NCBI RefSeq assembly: GCF_035582795.1
Contig: NC_134373.1
Location: 14,096,001 to 14,160,000, forward strand
Origin: Mycteria americana
Taxonomy: Eukaryota > Chordata > Aves > Ciconiiformes > Ciconiidae
Direction: 5' to 3'
Length of the DNA: 64,000 nt
Shown here: in pieces, positions 25,101 to 34,400 of the stretch
Numbering within the stretch: the first letter of the stretch is position 1
How the letters are laid out: each line of letters opens with the position of its first letter
Translations under genes and position numbers: made by a program
The notes under the pieces: model-generated
Database searches by the model: none
Seen by the model: only the letters and a program-made list of their open reading frames with translations
What the model was told of the DNA's origin: nothing

Positions 25101-26128
25101 AGGACTAAACTCACTGTTCTATTGGGATTTCCTTTTTTTTTTCCTGCTCAAGGTCTCAGTCTATCATCACCAGCCTGAATTTGGAAATTGTGAGAATATT
25201 GGTGCCATTCCTAAGTTATGTGGAGGAGTTGCCTATAAAACGCACAGATACTTTTTTTTTTTTTTTTTTTTCTTTCCCAGAGGCAAGTTCTTTGTCTGGA
25301 GAGAAGGAGCACAAAAACCAGTCTAAACTGAAGAGAGAATAATGTTACAGAGCTTATTTGGAGGAAACACCATATACTTGAACTTAGCAGTTCAGCCAGT
25401 GTGTATTTCAAGATATTTTTTTTTTCTCTTGTTTGTGTGCATACGCTTATGCGCATGCGCACTTGGTTAAAATTATCCTATATGTTCTGGATTTTCTCTT
25501 GTCCAAGTGCTAACTTAAGAATAAGCTATTTCCTGCTGAAAATGTATGTGCAGTCATTGAGAAGTGGCCAGTCATGCCTGAAGTGTAAGTCATTCTTTAA
25601 ATCAACATGCTTTAGAGTTAATTTTTTCAGCAATAGCACCTCCAATCCTCCTCTCTCTTGGGAAAAAAAAAAAGATGGTAGCTTTATTTTTCCATGGGAA
25701 AGAGGAAAGACATTTTGTGTGAGAGTAATTTGAGATCTCCAAACATACTAATTTTTTTTATAAAATGTTTTAAATATTCTTACTTGAGGGGGCCCTTACT
25801 GCAGTAAATTCATGTCAACTTGCAATGTCTTCTAGCATAGTAGATGACATTGCTGGGTGTCAAACTAAACAGCGGTTAACTTCACAAATGCCTTACCTAT
25901 TAACTTGAGTTCATGAAATATTTTTCTTTCAAATGCATACAGTTATTGGGGCTGAAGTGTTATCAGTGGAGTGTGAACTTCAATGTTTGATTTTTGTTTT
26001 GTTTTTAAGCTGAAGAAAATACAGAGGGTGTTATCTGTGTGAGCCAAGTTAAACAAGAGCCAAGAGAAAAAGCATTGTCTATGGAGCCAGATAAAATCAG
26101 AGACTGCCATAGTTCCTCACCTATTTAA
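1032..26128 (+). CDS. CARF: CARF, calcium-responsive transcription factor (14 coding exons, 733 aa, spliced span)
   Basis: CARF is a nuclear DNA-binding protein known for activating BDNF transcription through the calcium-response element CaRE1 in neurons. I recognised it from near-identity with remembered human CARF in the core, for example [17 protein letters not shown] at residue 224 onward and [17 protein letters not shown] at 421-437. Joining 1032-1142, 2765-2986, 4101-4221, 6520-6649, 8203-8287, 12631-12820, 15165-15285, 16178-16321, 16783-17004, 17407-17569, 18564-18639, 22141-22271, 23282-23648 and 26010-26128 gives 2202 nt, 733 codons plus stop, with every junction GT-AG and in frame. 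The order is a variable N-terminus (1-223), the ALS2CR8/CaRF DNA-binding core (224-505), then a Gln/Ser-rich tail (506-733) that is probably the activation region. The start at 1032 has G at -3 and +4, but no in-frame stop precedes it in its exon, so an upstream extension is possible. The upstream promoter, shared head-to-head with WDR12 in mammals, lies outside the window. Confidence 0.95.
2765..2986 (+). CDS. CARF: CARF coding exon 2
   Basis: Residues 38-111, in phase 0 at both ends. It opens with HLTCMDSRD, matching human HLICMDSRD, and contains the conserved [11 protein letters not shown] Pro/Gln/Ala-rich stretch (about residues 66-82, [13 protein letters not shown]) is richer in proline than I remember in mammals. 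The acceptor AG at 2763-2764 lies about 55 bases after a pure T run (about 2690-2708). The donor is ATG|GTGAGT. An internal ATG at 2777 begins the best-conserved stretch and could act as a downstream start. Confidence 0.92.
4101..4221 (+). CDS. CARF: CARF coding exon 3
   Basis: Residues 112-151 plus the first base of codon 152. It encodes the strongly conserved [20 protein letters not shown] and [15 protein letters not shown] segments. Acceptor TTACAG|ATG, donor CAGG|GTCAGT. The split G joins AT from the next exon to give Asp, as in human CARF. Confidence 0.95.
6520..6649 (+). CDS. CARF: CARF coding exon 4
   Basis: Completes codon 152 and runs to two bases of codon 195. The translation starts DVSEEK and includes SSYILHPQ, matching human SNYILHPQ. 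Acceptor TTTGCAAAG, donor CCAG|GTAGGT. The linker between these anchors is divergent, as expected for a low-constraint spacer ahead of the DNA-binding core. Confidence 0.93.
8203..8287 (+). CDS. CARF: CARF coding exon 5
   Basis: A short 85-nt exon encoding residues 195-223. It has [20 protein letters not shown], which aligns with human [20 protein letters not shown]. Acceptor TTTTTCAG|GG, donor GAG|GTGAGC. It leads directly into the DNA-binding core. Confidence 0.94.
8960..9160 (+). mobile_element. Possible ancient CR1 LINE fragment
   Basis: The string GAGAGATCACCTACCCTGTC, the later CCTGATAGACGTTTATTT and the stretch GAGGTTTTTCCTATTTG follow the order of landmarks in old amniote CR1 3' regions (agatcatctagtcca…, cctgacagatgtt…, aagtttttcctgatgt…). 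The match is heavily decayed and judged from memory of the family. Confidence 0.35.
12631..12820 (+). CDS. CARF: CARF coding exon 6 (start of conserved core)
   Basis: Residues 224-286 plus one base. It is almost identical to mammalian [34 protein letters not shown] and [18 protein letters not shown]. This is the beginning of the ALS2CR8 family domain, the likely DNA-contacting part. Acceptor CATGCAG, donor GCAG|GTAACT. The exon is clearly GC-richer than the surrounding introns. Confidence 0.97.
15165..15285 (+). CDS. CARF: CARF coding exon 7 (core, basic and cysteine motifs)
   Basis: Residues 287-326 plus two bases. It contains [17 protein letters not shown] (292-308) and YKATCPAR (320-327). 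C295 and C324 lie in a pattern resembling WRKY/GCM/FLYWCH-type zinc-binding DNA-binding folds; that resemblance is my inference. The RRK and PKK clusters could serve as a nuclear localisation signal. Acceptor TTCCCAG, donor AAG|GTAAGA. Confidence 0.96.
16178..16321 (+). CDS. CARF: CARF coding exon 8 (core)
   Basis: Residues 327-374 plus two bases. [19 protein letters not shown] and the helical [17 protein letters not shown] are essentially invariant relative to human. The weak-looking acceptor (TTGGAAG) has an excellent upstream tract: a T run at about 16147-16156 followed by CCCCCTGCCCC. Donor CAG|GTGAAA. Confidence 0.95.
16783..17004 (+). CDS. CARF: CARF coding exon 9 (core, acidic spacer)
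   Basis: Residues 375-448 plus two bases. [15 protein letters not shown] (376-390) is conserved. A glutamate run (405-409) forms an acidic spacer, then [20 protein letters not shown] (421-440) begins a helical module that resembles modules I associate with transposon-derived proteins. That possible domestication history is inference. Acceptor TTGCCAG, donor AAG|GTACAG. Confidence 0.96.
17407..17569 (+). CDS. CARF: CARF coding exon 10 (end of conserved core)
   Basis: Completes Arg449 and runs through residue 503. [20 protein letters not shown] and [19 protein letters not shown] match human CARF almost residue for residue. Acceptor TGTGACAG, donor ACG|GTACGT. Introns 8, 9 and 10 are short (461, 402 and 994 nt), so exons 7-11 form the tightest cluster in the gene. 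Confidence 0.97.
18564..18639 (+). CDS. CARF: CARF coding exon 11
   Basis: Residues 504-528 plus one base: [20 protein letters not shown], close to human [20 protein letters not shown]. The last few residues (SPPSD) have no obvious human equivalent and suggest a small length difference at this junction. Acceptor TTTCAG, donor GATG|GTAGGA. Confidence 0.92.
19566..19680. repeat. Tandem duplication, two copies of about 57 bp
   Basis: Copy 1 spans 19566-19622 and copy 2 spans 19623-19680. They differ by a few substitutions and a one-base insertion (…CTACCCACAT… versus …CTGCCCACAT…). It lies in CARF intron 11. The near-identity suggests a fairly recent local duplication. Confidence 0.9.
22141..22271 (+). 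CDS. CARF: CARF coding exon 12
   Basis: Residues 529-572: [19 protein letters not shown] followed by [17 protein letters not shown]. It matches human GNSPGESITTKVETNQT and LLSSLSSFQPKIFTQLQ. Acceptor CACTGTAG, donor CAG|GTACAG. The open frame extends on both sides into intron, but the conservation ends at these sites. It follows the second-largest intron (3.5 kb). Confidence 0.95.
23282..23648 (+). CDS. CARF: CARF coding exon 13 (Gln/Ser-rich tail)
   Basis: The largest coding exon, residues 573-694 plus one base. It begins GLQLQ and is rich in Ser, Thr, Gln and small hydrophobic residues, typical of an activation region. Conserved anchors are [14 protein letters not shown], and near the end [10 protein letters not shown] with human-like spacing. 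Acceptor TTTCACAG|GG, donor CTTA|GTAAGT, which reads through to a stop nine bases later if unspliced. Confidence 0.95.
25450..25461. promoter_or_regulatory. Perfect NRF1-type palindrome in CARF intron 13
   Basis: TGCGCATGCGCA is a full NRF1 consensus and self-complementary. It sits in an AT-rich intron with no CpG island around it, which makes it stand out. Binding is inferred from the motif only. Confidence 0.4.
26010..26128 (+). CDS. CARF: CARF coding exon 14 and stop codon
   Basis: Residues 695-733 and TAA at 26126-26128. EENTEG and [16 protein letters not shown] align with human EENPES and [17 protein letters not shown]708-K709-Q710-E711 is a perfect SUMO consensus (hydrophobic-K-x-E). 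The last residues ([13 protein letters not shown]) diverge from human, where the end is YKKLSAT-like. Acceptor GTTTTTAAG. Confidence 0.95.
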
Positions 26129-28425
26129 ATCTGTGAAGCCTGGAAGGATTTTTCAAATCGGAGAACTCTAAATGTCTTGGAAGGAAAGGCAGGTGCTCTC
26201 AAAGTAATGCCATTCTTTTTTAAGTCCTATTGTGACATTCAGAGTAGGCATATTTTACACTAGTTCTGACAGATAACTGCTTTGAGTTATGACTGATGTG
26301 GCTTACTGCCAATTCCAGGTCATTCAGTTGCCCTGTGGAACACCACCTCTCTCTTCTATTTCAAGTTTTGAGTAATTTGGATGCTATCCAAACGGCCCAT
26401 TTTGGTCGACATTTCTGAAGGTCTTCCACAATTTAATTCTTTAGCTTTAGATGTGGATCACAATGCTGGGTTTGCTTTTCTCCTTGAGACCCTCGACTGT
26501 TATGGCACTACAGAGACCATAGAATCTGCCAGCTCAAGACCACAGAATCCAACAGCAAAGTATATCAATACAGCAATGGTTTTGTGACAAAACGAAAGTC
26601 CAAGATGCTAAATTTCAAAGTGATGAAGGACATGGATGCTTAAGAAAATGCAACTTTGACCTGATCATAATGTTAATGGTGTGAAGATCAAGGAGAGGAG
26701 AAAGGTGAGGTTGCCAGGTGAATGTAAGGTTGTATGATGAAGAAAAGTGTGTGAATTGTAACAGTGAATGTTTTCAACTTTGATATCTTTAAACTTATGT
26801 TCTGGCTTTATAATGAGGTTCATTGCTGCATGCAGCCTTTGCAGTGGTACTGTATTAGCAGTTGGTCATAACAACTAAAAGCAGGAGTCTTGTCTCATGG
26901 AAAATGACTTATGCTGCCATTTCAGCTTATTTACCTTTTGCTTTATGCACTTAATACTATCAGCTCAGATAAATATGATTTAACCTGCTGCTGTTCGTGA
27001 TGTAGGGCTTATGGATACATTACTAACAAAGAGAGGCCCGGGAAAACAAAGCAAGTAATGTAAATCCAATATATGCAAGTGTGCTGTCACTATAACATTC
27101 AGAAAACAAACTCATCTTTTTCAATGGTGGCAGCTTCTAAGACTGAAGTGGTCCATATTACTTAAAATAATTACCAGGAATCTTTAAAAAACTGAATATG
27201 ATAAAGAAATACCTTTTAGCAATATTTAAGCCAAAGGCGTAATAAGTGACAAGCACTGAGTTGCATAATCTGTGGCAGACATGTTTCTTTAAGAAAAAAA
27301 ATACACCTACAAATAACTTGGAATCCATTTAAAGCAGTAAATTAAATGAAACTGATGCCAACATAGATATCTAAGTTAAACAATGATATTGTTTGCTTCA
27401 GATGTTGAATTATTAGAGCAACATTCAGAGTATTTTGTATACAGTAATATCAGCAATTCTGTTATTAGTTGCTACTAAGTGGTTGAGAACTTGATCATAA
27501 AATTACTTTTTTTTTTTCGGTATGCTGTAAAAGAATGCAGTCTGAGGAGTTTCTCTCTTTCAGACTTAAAAACAAACAAACAAAACAAAAAAACAAAGCC
27601 AGGAAAAAGATTGGTTCATTTATGTAGAGGAGAAGGTGTTAGGATTAGAAATGAAGATTAACATTTTAAAATTGTTAAATTTGTTAACATACATTCAAGG
27701 CATTCAAAAACATCAGCCAAAGAGTGTCCATTTGAAATTAATTTTTAATTTTCTTTTGAGTATTTAAAGCTAAAATTTTCAAAAGTGTCACATTAAACTT
27801 GGGTTCCTAATGCCTTTATATGCATCATCTGTTAGGTAGGTGATCTTAGTCTTATCGTAAAATATATTAACTTCTGTGAGGTTAATTAACACTGTTAATG
27901 CTGTTCATTTAAAGCGAATGTTTATGGGTTAGCTTAAATTGGAATTTTCCAACAGGATCATGCTCTTTATTTAATAAGAGTCAGTATTTTATCATGCAAG
28001 GGCATAGAGAATCTCCAGTTCTTTGGAGTCTCTCATATTTAGTTTCTACACTGACTTGTTTTGTGGTATGCCTTACTCATTTCTGGGTAGGTAAAATCCC
28101 ACAAGGTTCACCCTTTTGGGGTTTTTTTGTTGTTGTTAATTGTGAAAATATGTCCAAAATGGATGTTCTGTGCTGCAGTCATAGTTCTGGAGCACAAAGG
28201 CAGCATTCGCCTTTTCTTTTCCAACTTGAAAACTATATACCAGAATGGGTACCTCCTTCCGTGCTGCTGTATTCAGTGATTCCATCACGTTTTGGTTTTT
28301 CTTAGAGTTTAAACTAATGCATTCCAAAGTATATTGCCTCTCTCAATATTACTCATTTTTTGGGAATTGTTTCTCATTTTTGAGAATGCTTATTCTCAAA
28401 AGAATAAATTACAGCTAAAGATTAC
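26129..28425 (+). other. CARF: CARF 3' UTR (probable extent)
   Basis: Non-coding sequence after the stop codon. The first canonical AATAAA on this strand is at 28403-28408, about 2.3 kb downstream. Weaker ATTAAA hexamers at 27341 and 27792 could give shorter forms. The end is therefore inferred from hexamers only. A 68-codon open frame (26381-26587) inside it is not similar to anything I know. Confidence 0.5.
28403..28408 (+). terminator. Candidate poly(A) signal of CARF
   Basis: First AATAAA downstream of the CARF stop. It directly follows a perfect hairpin (28378-28401). T/G-rich sequence is not pronounced just after it, so processing here is plausible but unproven. Confidence 0.4.
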
Positions 28426-31400
28426 CAGCAAGAGGTTACTTCAGTTTTAGTTCTCTTCAAAGCAGATAACACATTTGTGGTTGGAGTAAAAGCTTAAGGA
28501 AAGAGAAGTTACATTTCCATCAGTTCTTGCTTAGTTCCCTTATTAACAGATCTGTTCTTTAACAGTCACTGTTCTTCCCATGAACTACAGTCTCATCCTG
28601 GGCTGAACAATATTTCTTACAGTACTTCTATTTTTGGTTTAGTGCTCACAGCTGGAGAAAGTATTCTTTTAGTCCATCTTGAATTGCAAGCTTTGAAATG
28701 AATTTTATAATCTACCCTGAAAACAATAGAACAAAAAGTTGGGAGAAATTTAAAGAAGCAGTAAAGAATTAGTTGTTTTTAAAAGCTGGGGATGAGAGTT
28801 TCAATTCTGTTCATCGAAAAATTGTATTTTAAATGCTTCTTCAACCAATACTCACACTTTTGTTTTCAGTTTCCTTCATTTTCACAGAATTTCAGTTCTT
28901 TGTCTTCCAAATACATACTCCAGTTTATTACTGTGTTATTTTTTTAATTTAGTGTAACCTTTCCTCTTTGAAGAGTATGTTTACATTTGTTTTGTGCATG
29001 TTGCTAATGGAGGAACACAAACTCATCACCCATATCCAGTCTCTGTATTCAGCTTAACACCTTAGTTCACAAATGTCCACCTAAATTTTACAGAAAAGAC
29101 TCTATTATGTATATGAAAAAAATCACAAGTATACAATACCACTTTTGATGCACTTAAGTTTGTTTGCATAGAATACTTGAGGCTGATTTTTCACAGGAAG
29201 CTATGTAGCTTGGTGCAAAGTAGCTGGTTATTACTTTGTGTTGGAATTGTAGATGTTTTTCTGATGTTTACTTTGTTTTCTTGTGGTTGTTATGTTCAAC
29301 CGTTTGTTTTGCAAACCTAGAAATCCTGAGCTTCCACAGTATGTAAATGAACAAATTATTCTCCAGTTTATCCTCGTTGTTGGTTACCCGTAACAGTGAT
29401 TGGTTGGCTTGATGAGAAGGGCTGTGCTTGTGTACGTGCATGCAAAAAATAATTTTTTGCTGAAATGTAGAGAAGACATAAAAGGGCACACATCCATAGC
29501 TCTTGTTCAAGGCTGGCAGCCTCTTGGATGGAAACCAGTGGTGTTAATGAGTCCTTTTCGTGCTGTTTAGAAATCCAGACTTGGTCATGTGGTATGAAGG
29601 TTGTTGCAGTTTGTACAAAATTTAGAGACAAATGTCTGTATATGTATGTGTATATATATATTTATATAGTAACTTAATGTATAATATTCCTATTCAAATG
29701 TAAACTACTTTTTCTTTTAAAGTAATGGTCTATGTTGTGGTTATGGGGGCTCATGGGGAGAAATACAAGAGCTACTTGAGGGCAGTGGTTTCTGGGGATG
29801 AAGGAGAACAAGTAGGACAGCTCGAGGGAGACCAGGTGGAAGAAGGTCCTGAAGGTGTGTGAAAAGCAATGGTCCTCCAAGGAGGGCTGGAAGGGGCTGC
29901 GCTGGGGGGGCTCTGGGGCCCTGGAGAGGGATTGTGAGCCCATTGCAAAGGTTCAGTGCAGCTCCTGAATCTATGCCAGTAATGGATAGGGTGAGTTCAT
30001 GGTAGGAATTTAAAGGTATGGAAGAAAAGGGAATCCTGTCCTGCCCTCAAAACCAACAGAGCTGCTTTGAGTTTTGGTGAGTACCAGACACAGCTAAATG
30101 ACTTCTTGTAGTCTGAGACACCCATTCTTATCTTCTAATATGAAGAAGAAACTCCTCTTGGACCTTCAACCCAGGAGCATAGACTCTTTTCCTTTACATG
30201 TTACCAAGGAAAATACACCTTTTATTTCCAACTGAATTAACTTGCTGCCAACCCAGGTCTCTCTTCCTTCACACTTACTAGGGCTTCCACCCAAATCCCA
30301 TGCCCTCAGGCCCTCCAATTCTCGATATTTTACTGTTTACACTGTTGAAGCAGCTGGTGAGTTCACTGCCCAAGTAAACACTAGTGAGATTTGCTCCTGT
30401 CAGTTTTTCTTCCTGTCTCCCCAGGATCCGAAATCCATATGTTCCTTTTAATTTCATTAATTTTTTTCCTTGCTTGCTTTGGGGCTTATCATCCTTACCT
30501 GGATGAATATCAGGCAGCCACATTTCACAGGACACTTGTTACATTCACAGTAACTGAAAAGATTTGAGAAAACAAGGAGAAAAGGATAATTTCTGCCAGC
30601 TGTTAGGACTGGCCTCTTCCCTTTCATGCCACTTGAGTTCCTGATTCTGGCTGTGGATAGTAGCTGGCTGTGTCTGTTGGCAAACTTACAATTTGCTCCA
30701 TTAAGCCTATTCAAACAGGTATGTTCTCAGAAGGTTAGGCAGGAAGAATCTGTTCCATTAGGGATTGAAGGTGTGATATAGCTGAGGATGGTGCTGTGAA
30801 AAGTTACTGCTCTTCATGGATCTCTGATGAGCAAATTCTCCTTGATCTGCCCTTCCCTTCCGAACAAAGCTTTTGTAGGAATAAACTTCAGAGCCTATCC
30901 CATCAGTAATGATTATCTTCTCCCAGCAACAGTGCACCTCATTAATGAATGAAAAAAGTGTTGTGTAAAACAGGCTGTGTTGATTTTTTTAGGTCAGAAG
31001 CTATCCAGCAGGTCTATCCAACAAGCATCAACTAAGGTATGATTTGGGGGGAGAAGGAGGGGAAGGCAAAAATCTCGTCACATGACAGGAGTGTATGTGT
31101 GTGTGTGTTTGGGGGTTTTTTCCCAATGTAAGCTGTTACACCTTAGTATTTCATTCCATTTCTAATGCACGTGACAAATGACATCTTTATTTTCTGAAGT
31201 GATTTGATGTGTTTTCTGGAGAGTATTTAAAGGAGTGATCATAAACAGTACTGCTGTATCATAGAAGGTATTAGTTGGTGTTTGTCATCTAGGGCCCCAT
31301 CCTGTTCTAGTACGGAAGGGATTTAAAAAGCATGGAATGCTTTCTGAGGACAAATACTGAGTGTCCTTGTCCTAAGAAGTCTTCCCTGGACAGAAAATTA

Positions 31401-34400
31401 GGAGCATTGGATGCTGTGAGAGTAATTCTCATCAGTAATCCGTTAGTCTGTGCTAGATAGAAGAAAACTTGCGAAACGCATGCATATGATAACCTCTTTA
31501 TGGAAAAAGTTATCTTTGGATGCTTAATAGTTTTAAGTGATATATGCATAAGGGATTGTATGTACCTTGGGGGAAAAAAAAAAGGAAAAAAAATGGTAAC
31601 ATGGATATAGTTGTTTGCATGTAGTTCTTTAATACAGTTTTAATTACACTTAACTGTGGTTAAATGATGCAAATATTTTAGGGCACATATAATCAGATCT
31701 TTTAATGTGGATAATTGGAATTCATGTTTTTACTACCATCTTCAGCTCTCTGCAGTGCAGCTCAGTTGGTCATTTGGCATGTACTAGGCTTCTGCTAATG
31801 ACAGTCTGCCTGTTTAAACAAGGGCATGCTGTTCTAAGCAAATTAAATTTCTCGCTCTTCCTGATCTTTTTTCTAATAGAGATTGATAAGGCTCATAGGA
31901 GGATGAAAATCTGTTTGTAGCATAGTGATTTCATAAAAGTTAATTTCTGGATGTAGAAGTACGAAGGAACTAGAAGCAAAAACTTAGATGCTATTGGATC
32001 TGCCATTTGGTCATTTTTCTAATGCACTTTGATTTCTACAGCGGGACAGCGTCAATATGGCATAAGCTATCACTAAAATACTGTTAAAATTTTAGCTCTA
32101 TCCTTTGGTTAAATGTTGATAGTTCAGTGGCTCCAGGAAAGATCAGAGACTTGCTTCTGCTATTTGTAGAATAGTCTGTCTCTAGATACTATTTAAAATG
32201 TAATTAGCTATGGCAAACAAATGGCAGCGGGAGAGCCAGAAACAGATGTGTGTATTGGCAGATCAGTGGGAGAGGGAGGAGTTCAGTCCCAGTGTCCTCA
32301 CTCCAAACTAACTTTCTCTGTGCTAGTCCTGAATGCACCCCTTGAGAAACAGTGATGGTTTGTCTTTGTGTTCTGACATAGCTGTTCTTTCTACTTGCCC
32401 ACTCAAGAAGTTGTACAAGCCTGCAAGGGACGTGGAGATCACGAAGAAAGTTTGTAAGATCTTACAGGAGGACCTGCAGGAATGGAACAGAGGAGGTTAA
32501 AGGTTGATGACGTGACTTCTATAAGCCCACGTTCTTTGGTGGGAGGAAGAGGATTTTTCAATAGAGAATAAAAGTAAATCTTCCTTTTCCGAAGTATTAG
32601 AATTACTGTGTGTCTCTGATCTGCTTGACAGGATGCCTAGTGTTTGGACAGATCTCAATGTTTTTATGAGTATGTACCAAACTGTTAATGAGTACTTATC
32701 CATGCATTGCTATCTTTGCATGTCATACTGAAACTGTAGGCCAGTTGTGCCTCCCGATCTTTGTATTATCTGTGTACATTTTCTTAAAGTAAATGAAAGC
32801 TTGTTTTATAAAGAAACAGTGGAGAGCTTTTGTCTGAGGTCCTGTCATATATATGCTTTTTACAGAGTAAGCCTTAACTTAAAGTGGATAATGTCGTATT
32901 TCTGCAGAAATTTCTTATGAGGAAATACTAGTGTATGCTTCTAACCCTGTAATAACCTAAAACAACCAAAGCGTTTTCCAATTTTTTTTTCTTTTTATCC
33001 AGAACAGGAAGCATTCCAAACTGTCCTTCAAAACCACCATGTTCAGAGCCTCAAAGGTTTGGCACTTTTGTTCCTCTGTAGGTGATCTTCCATCTGTGCT
33101 GCAAGTCACTGTGTTTGGGGTCTTCCACAAAAAAAGAATAGCAAATATAGAACCAGACTCAGGCAGGGGAAGGGGTGGGGTGGGACACAGGGACCAGAAT
33201 CCTTACTTACCACCTCTCCCATCACGAGGGCACTTCCTTTTCATTTGCATAATCTGACCTGGTCACTTGACAGCATGTCAACAACAATATCTACAAACCA
33301 TAGCTTGTTTATAAACAAGTGTGTCACATCAAGTCTAGATGTGACAAACTTTCTTTGTGCTTGGAATTTGCATCGGTTTAGTGAAACCAATGGTGTCATA
33401 AATGGTCAAGTCTCAAGAACTGACAGAGCCTTCAGCTGTTAATTTGGTCTTAATCTGAGCTCTGACTGAGCTAGGAAGAAATTCTGAGGCTGTGCCCGTG
33501 TGCTCTGCGGTACTTGTTGAGCAGAAGAAAAACCTTCGGTTTCTTCCAGCTCCCAAGAAGAGCTGCATTTGTGTTTCCACCTGATGCAGAGCTGCTTATA
33601 TTTATCTTTTCAAGGATGGCTCATGGAATTCTGCTTTCCAGCTTAAGGGAAGATAGAGGTCTCCCTGTGTGAAAACTCGATGGTCAATGTACGTAATCCA
33701 AGTGAGTTGGGAGCACCTAGAACAATCACCCTCAAGCATGCTGTAATTTAAGCTGTGTTAGGAATGAGAGCTGGAATAAGCAAGAATAAGAAGGAATAAG
33801 CAACTGAAGAATATAATGGTAAAAGTACGCATTCTTGCTCTTCACGTAGTACCCTCCTTGCATAGTACCTTTTCTTAAACATTGAGAGAAACACTGGTCA
33901 GCAATGGGAAGAAAACAAATCTTAATTTCTCCCCCCCTGCAGCTTACGATTTAACAGTGGTTTTGCTAATTAGCCACAAATTTGGCCTAAAAAATATCTT
34001 CTATCCTAGATCTAAGTGTACAGTGTTTAAGTCCTAAAGGACCATGCTAAAAATTCAGTTGTACTTTGTCAGGTCACTGTTCTTTTAGACATAAATTTAA
34101 CTTTTTCTCACAGATGTTTCTCTTAAAGCTAAAATTAAATGGGAGAGAAAATTGGAAATTAATTATTTATGTTTCTTACAGATCAGATAACACTCTTCAG
34201 TTTTCTGAAGTGTGCAGGTGTTTCTTCCTTGGCTTCTGCTTTTAGCTCTTAGTTCACTGTGTGTTGGATGTTTTCTCAGGATCACTTACCTCTGAGAGTA
34301 CTCCAGATAACTGGCAAGAGACCAGAATGGAGAATAGAAGAGGAAGTGAAGTTTGTAAAAAGCTGCTTGCAGGAGATAGAAAGCTCTCAAAGTTACAGCT

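Larger units (their letters stand above)
17570..26009 (+). other. CARF introns 10-13
   Basis: Intron 10 (994 nt), intron 11 (3501 nt), intron 12 (1010 nt) and intron 13 (2361 nt), separated by exons 11, 12 and 13. Intron 10 has a G/T tract (18381-18413). Intron 11 has a two-copy 57-bp tandem duplication (19566-19680). Intron 13 has an A/C tract (23819-23873), a T run (25252-25271) and a perfect NRF1-type palindrome (25450-25461). Confidence 0.55.

Noticed and set aside
29645-29675. TA/TG-rich run as a promoter
   Set aside because: Simple-sequence composition, with no other promoter features.
30258-30356. Possible exon between CCCAG and CTG|GTGAGT
   Set aside because: The donor is good, but the acceptor lacks a pyrimidine tract, and the opposite strand is equally open over the same DNA.
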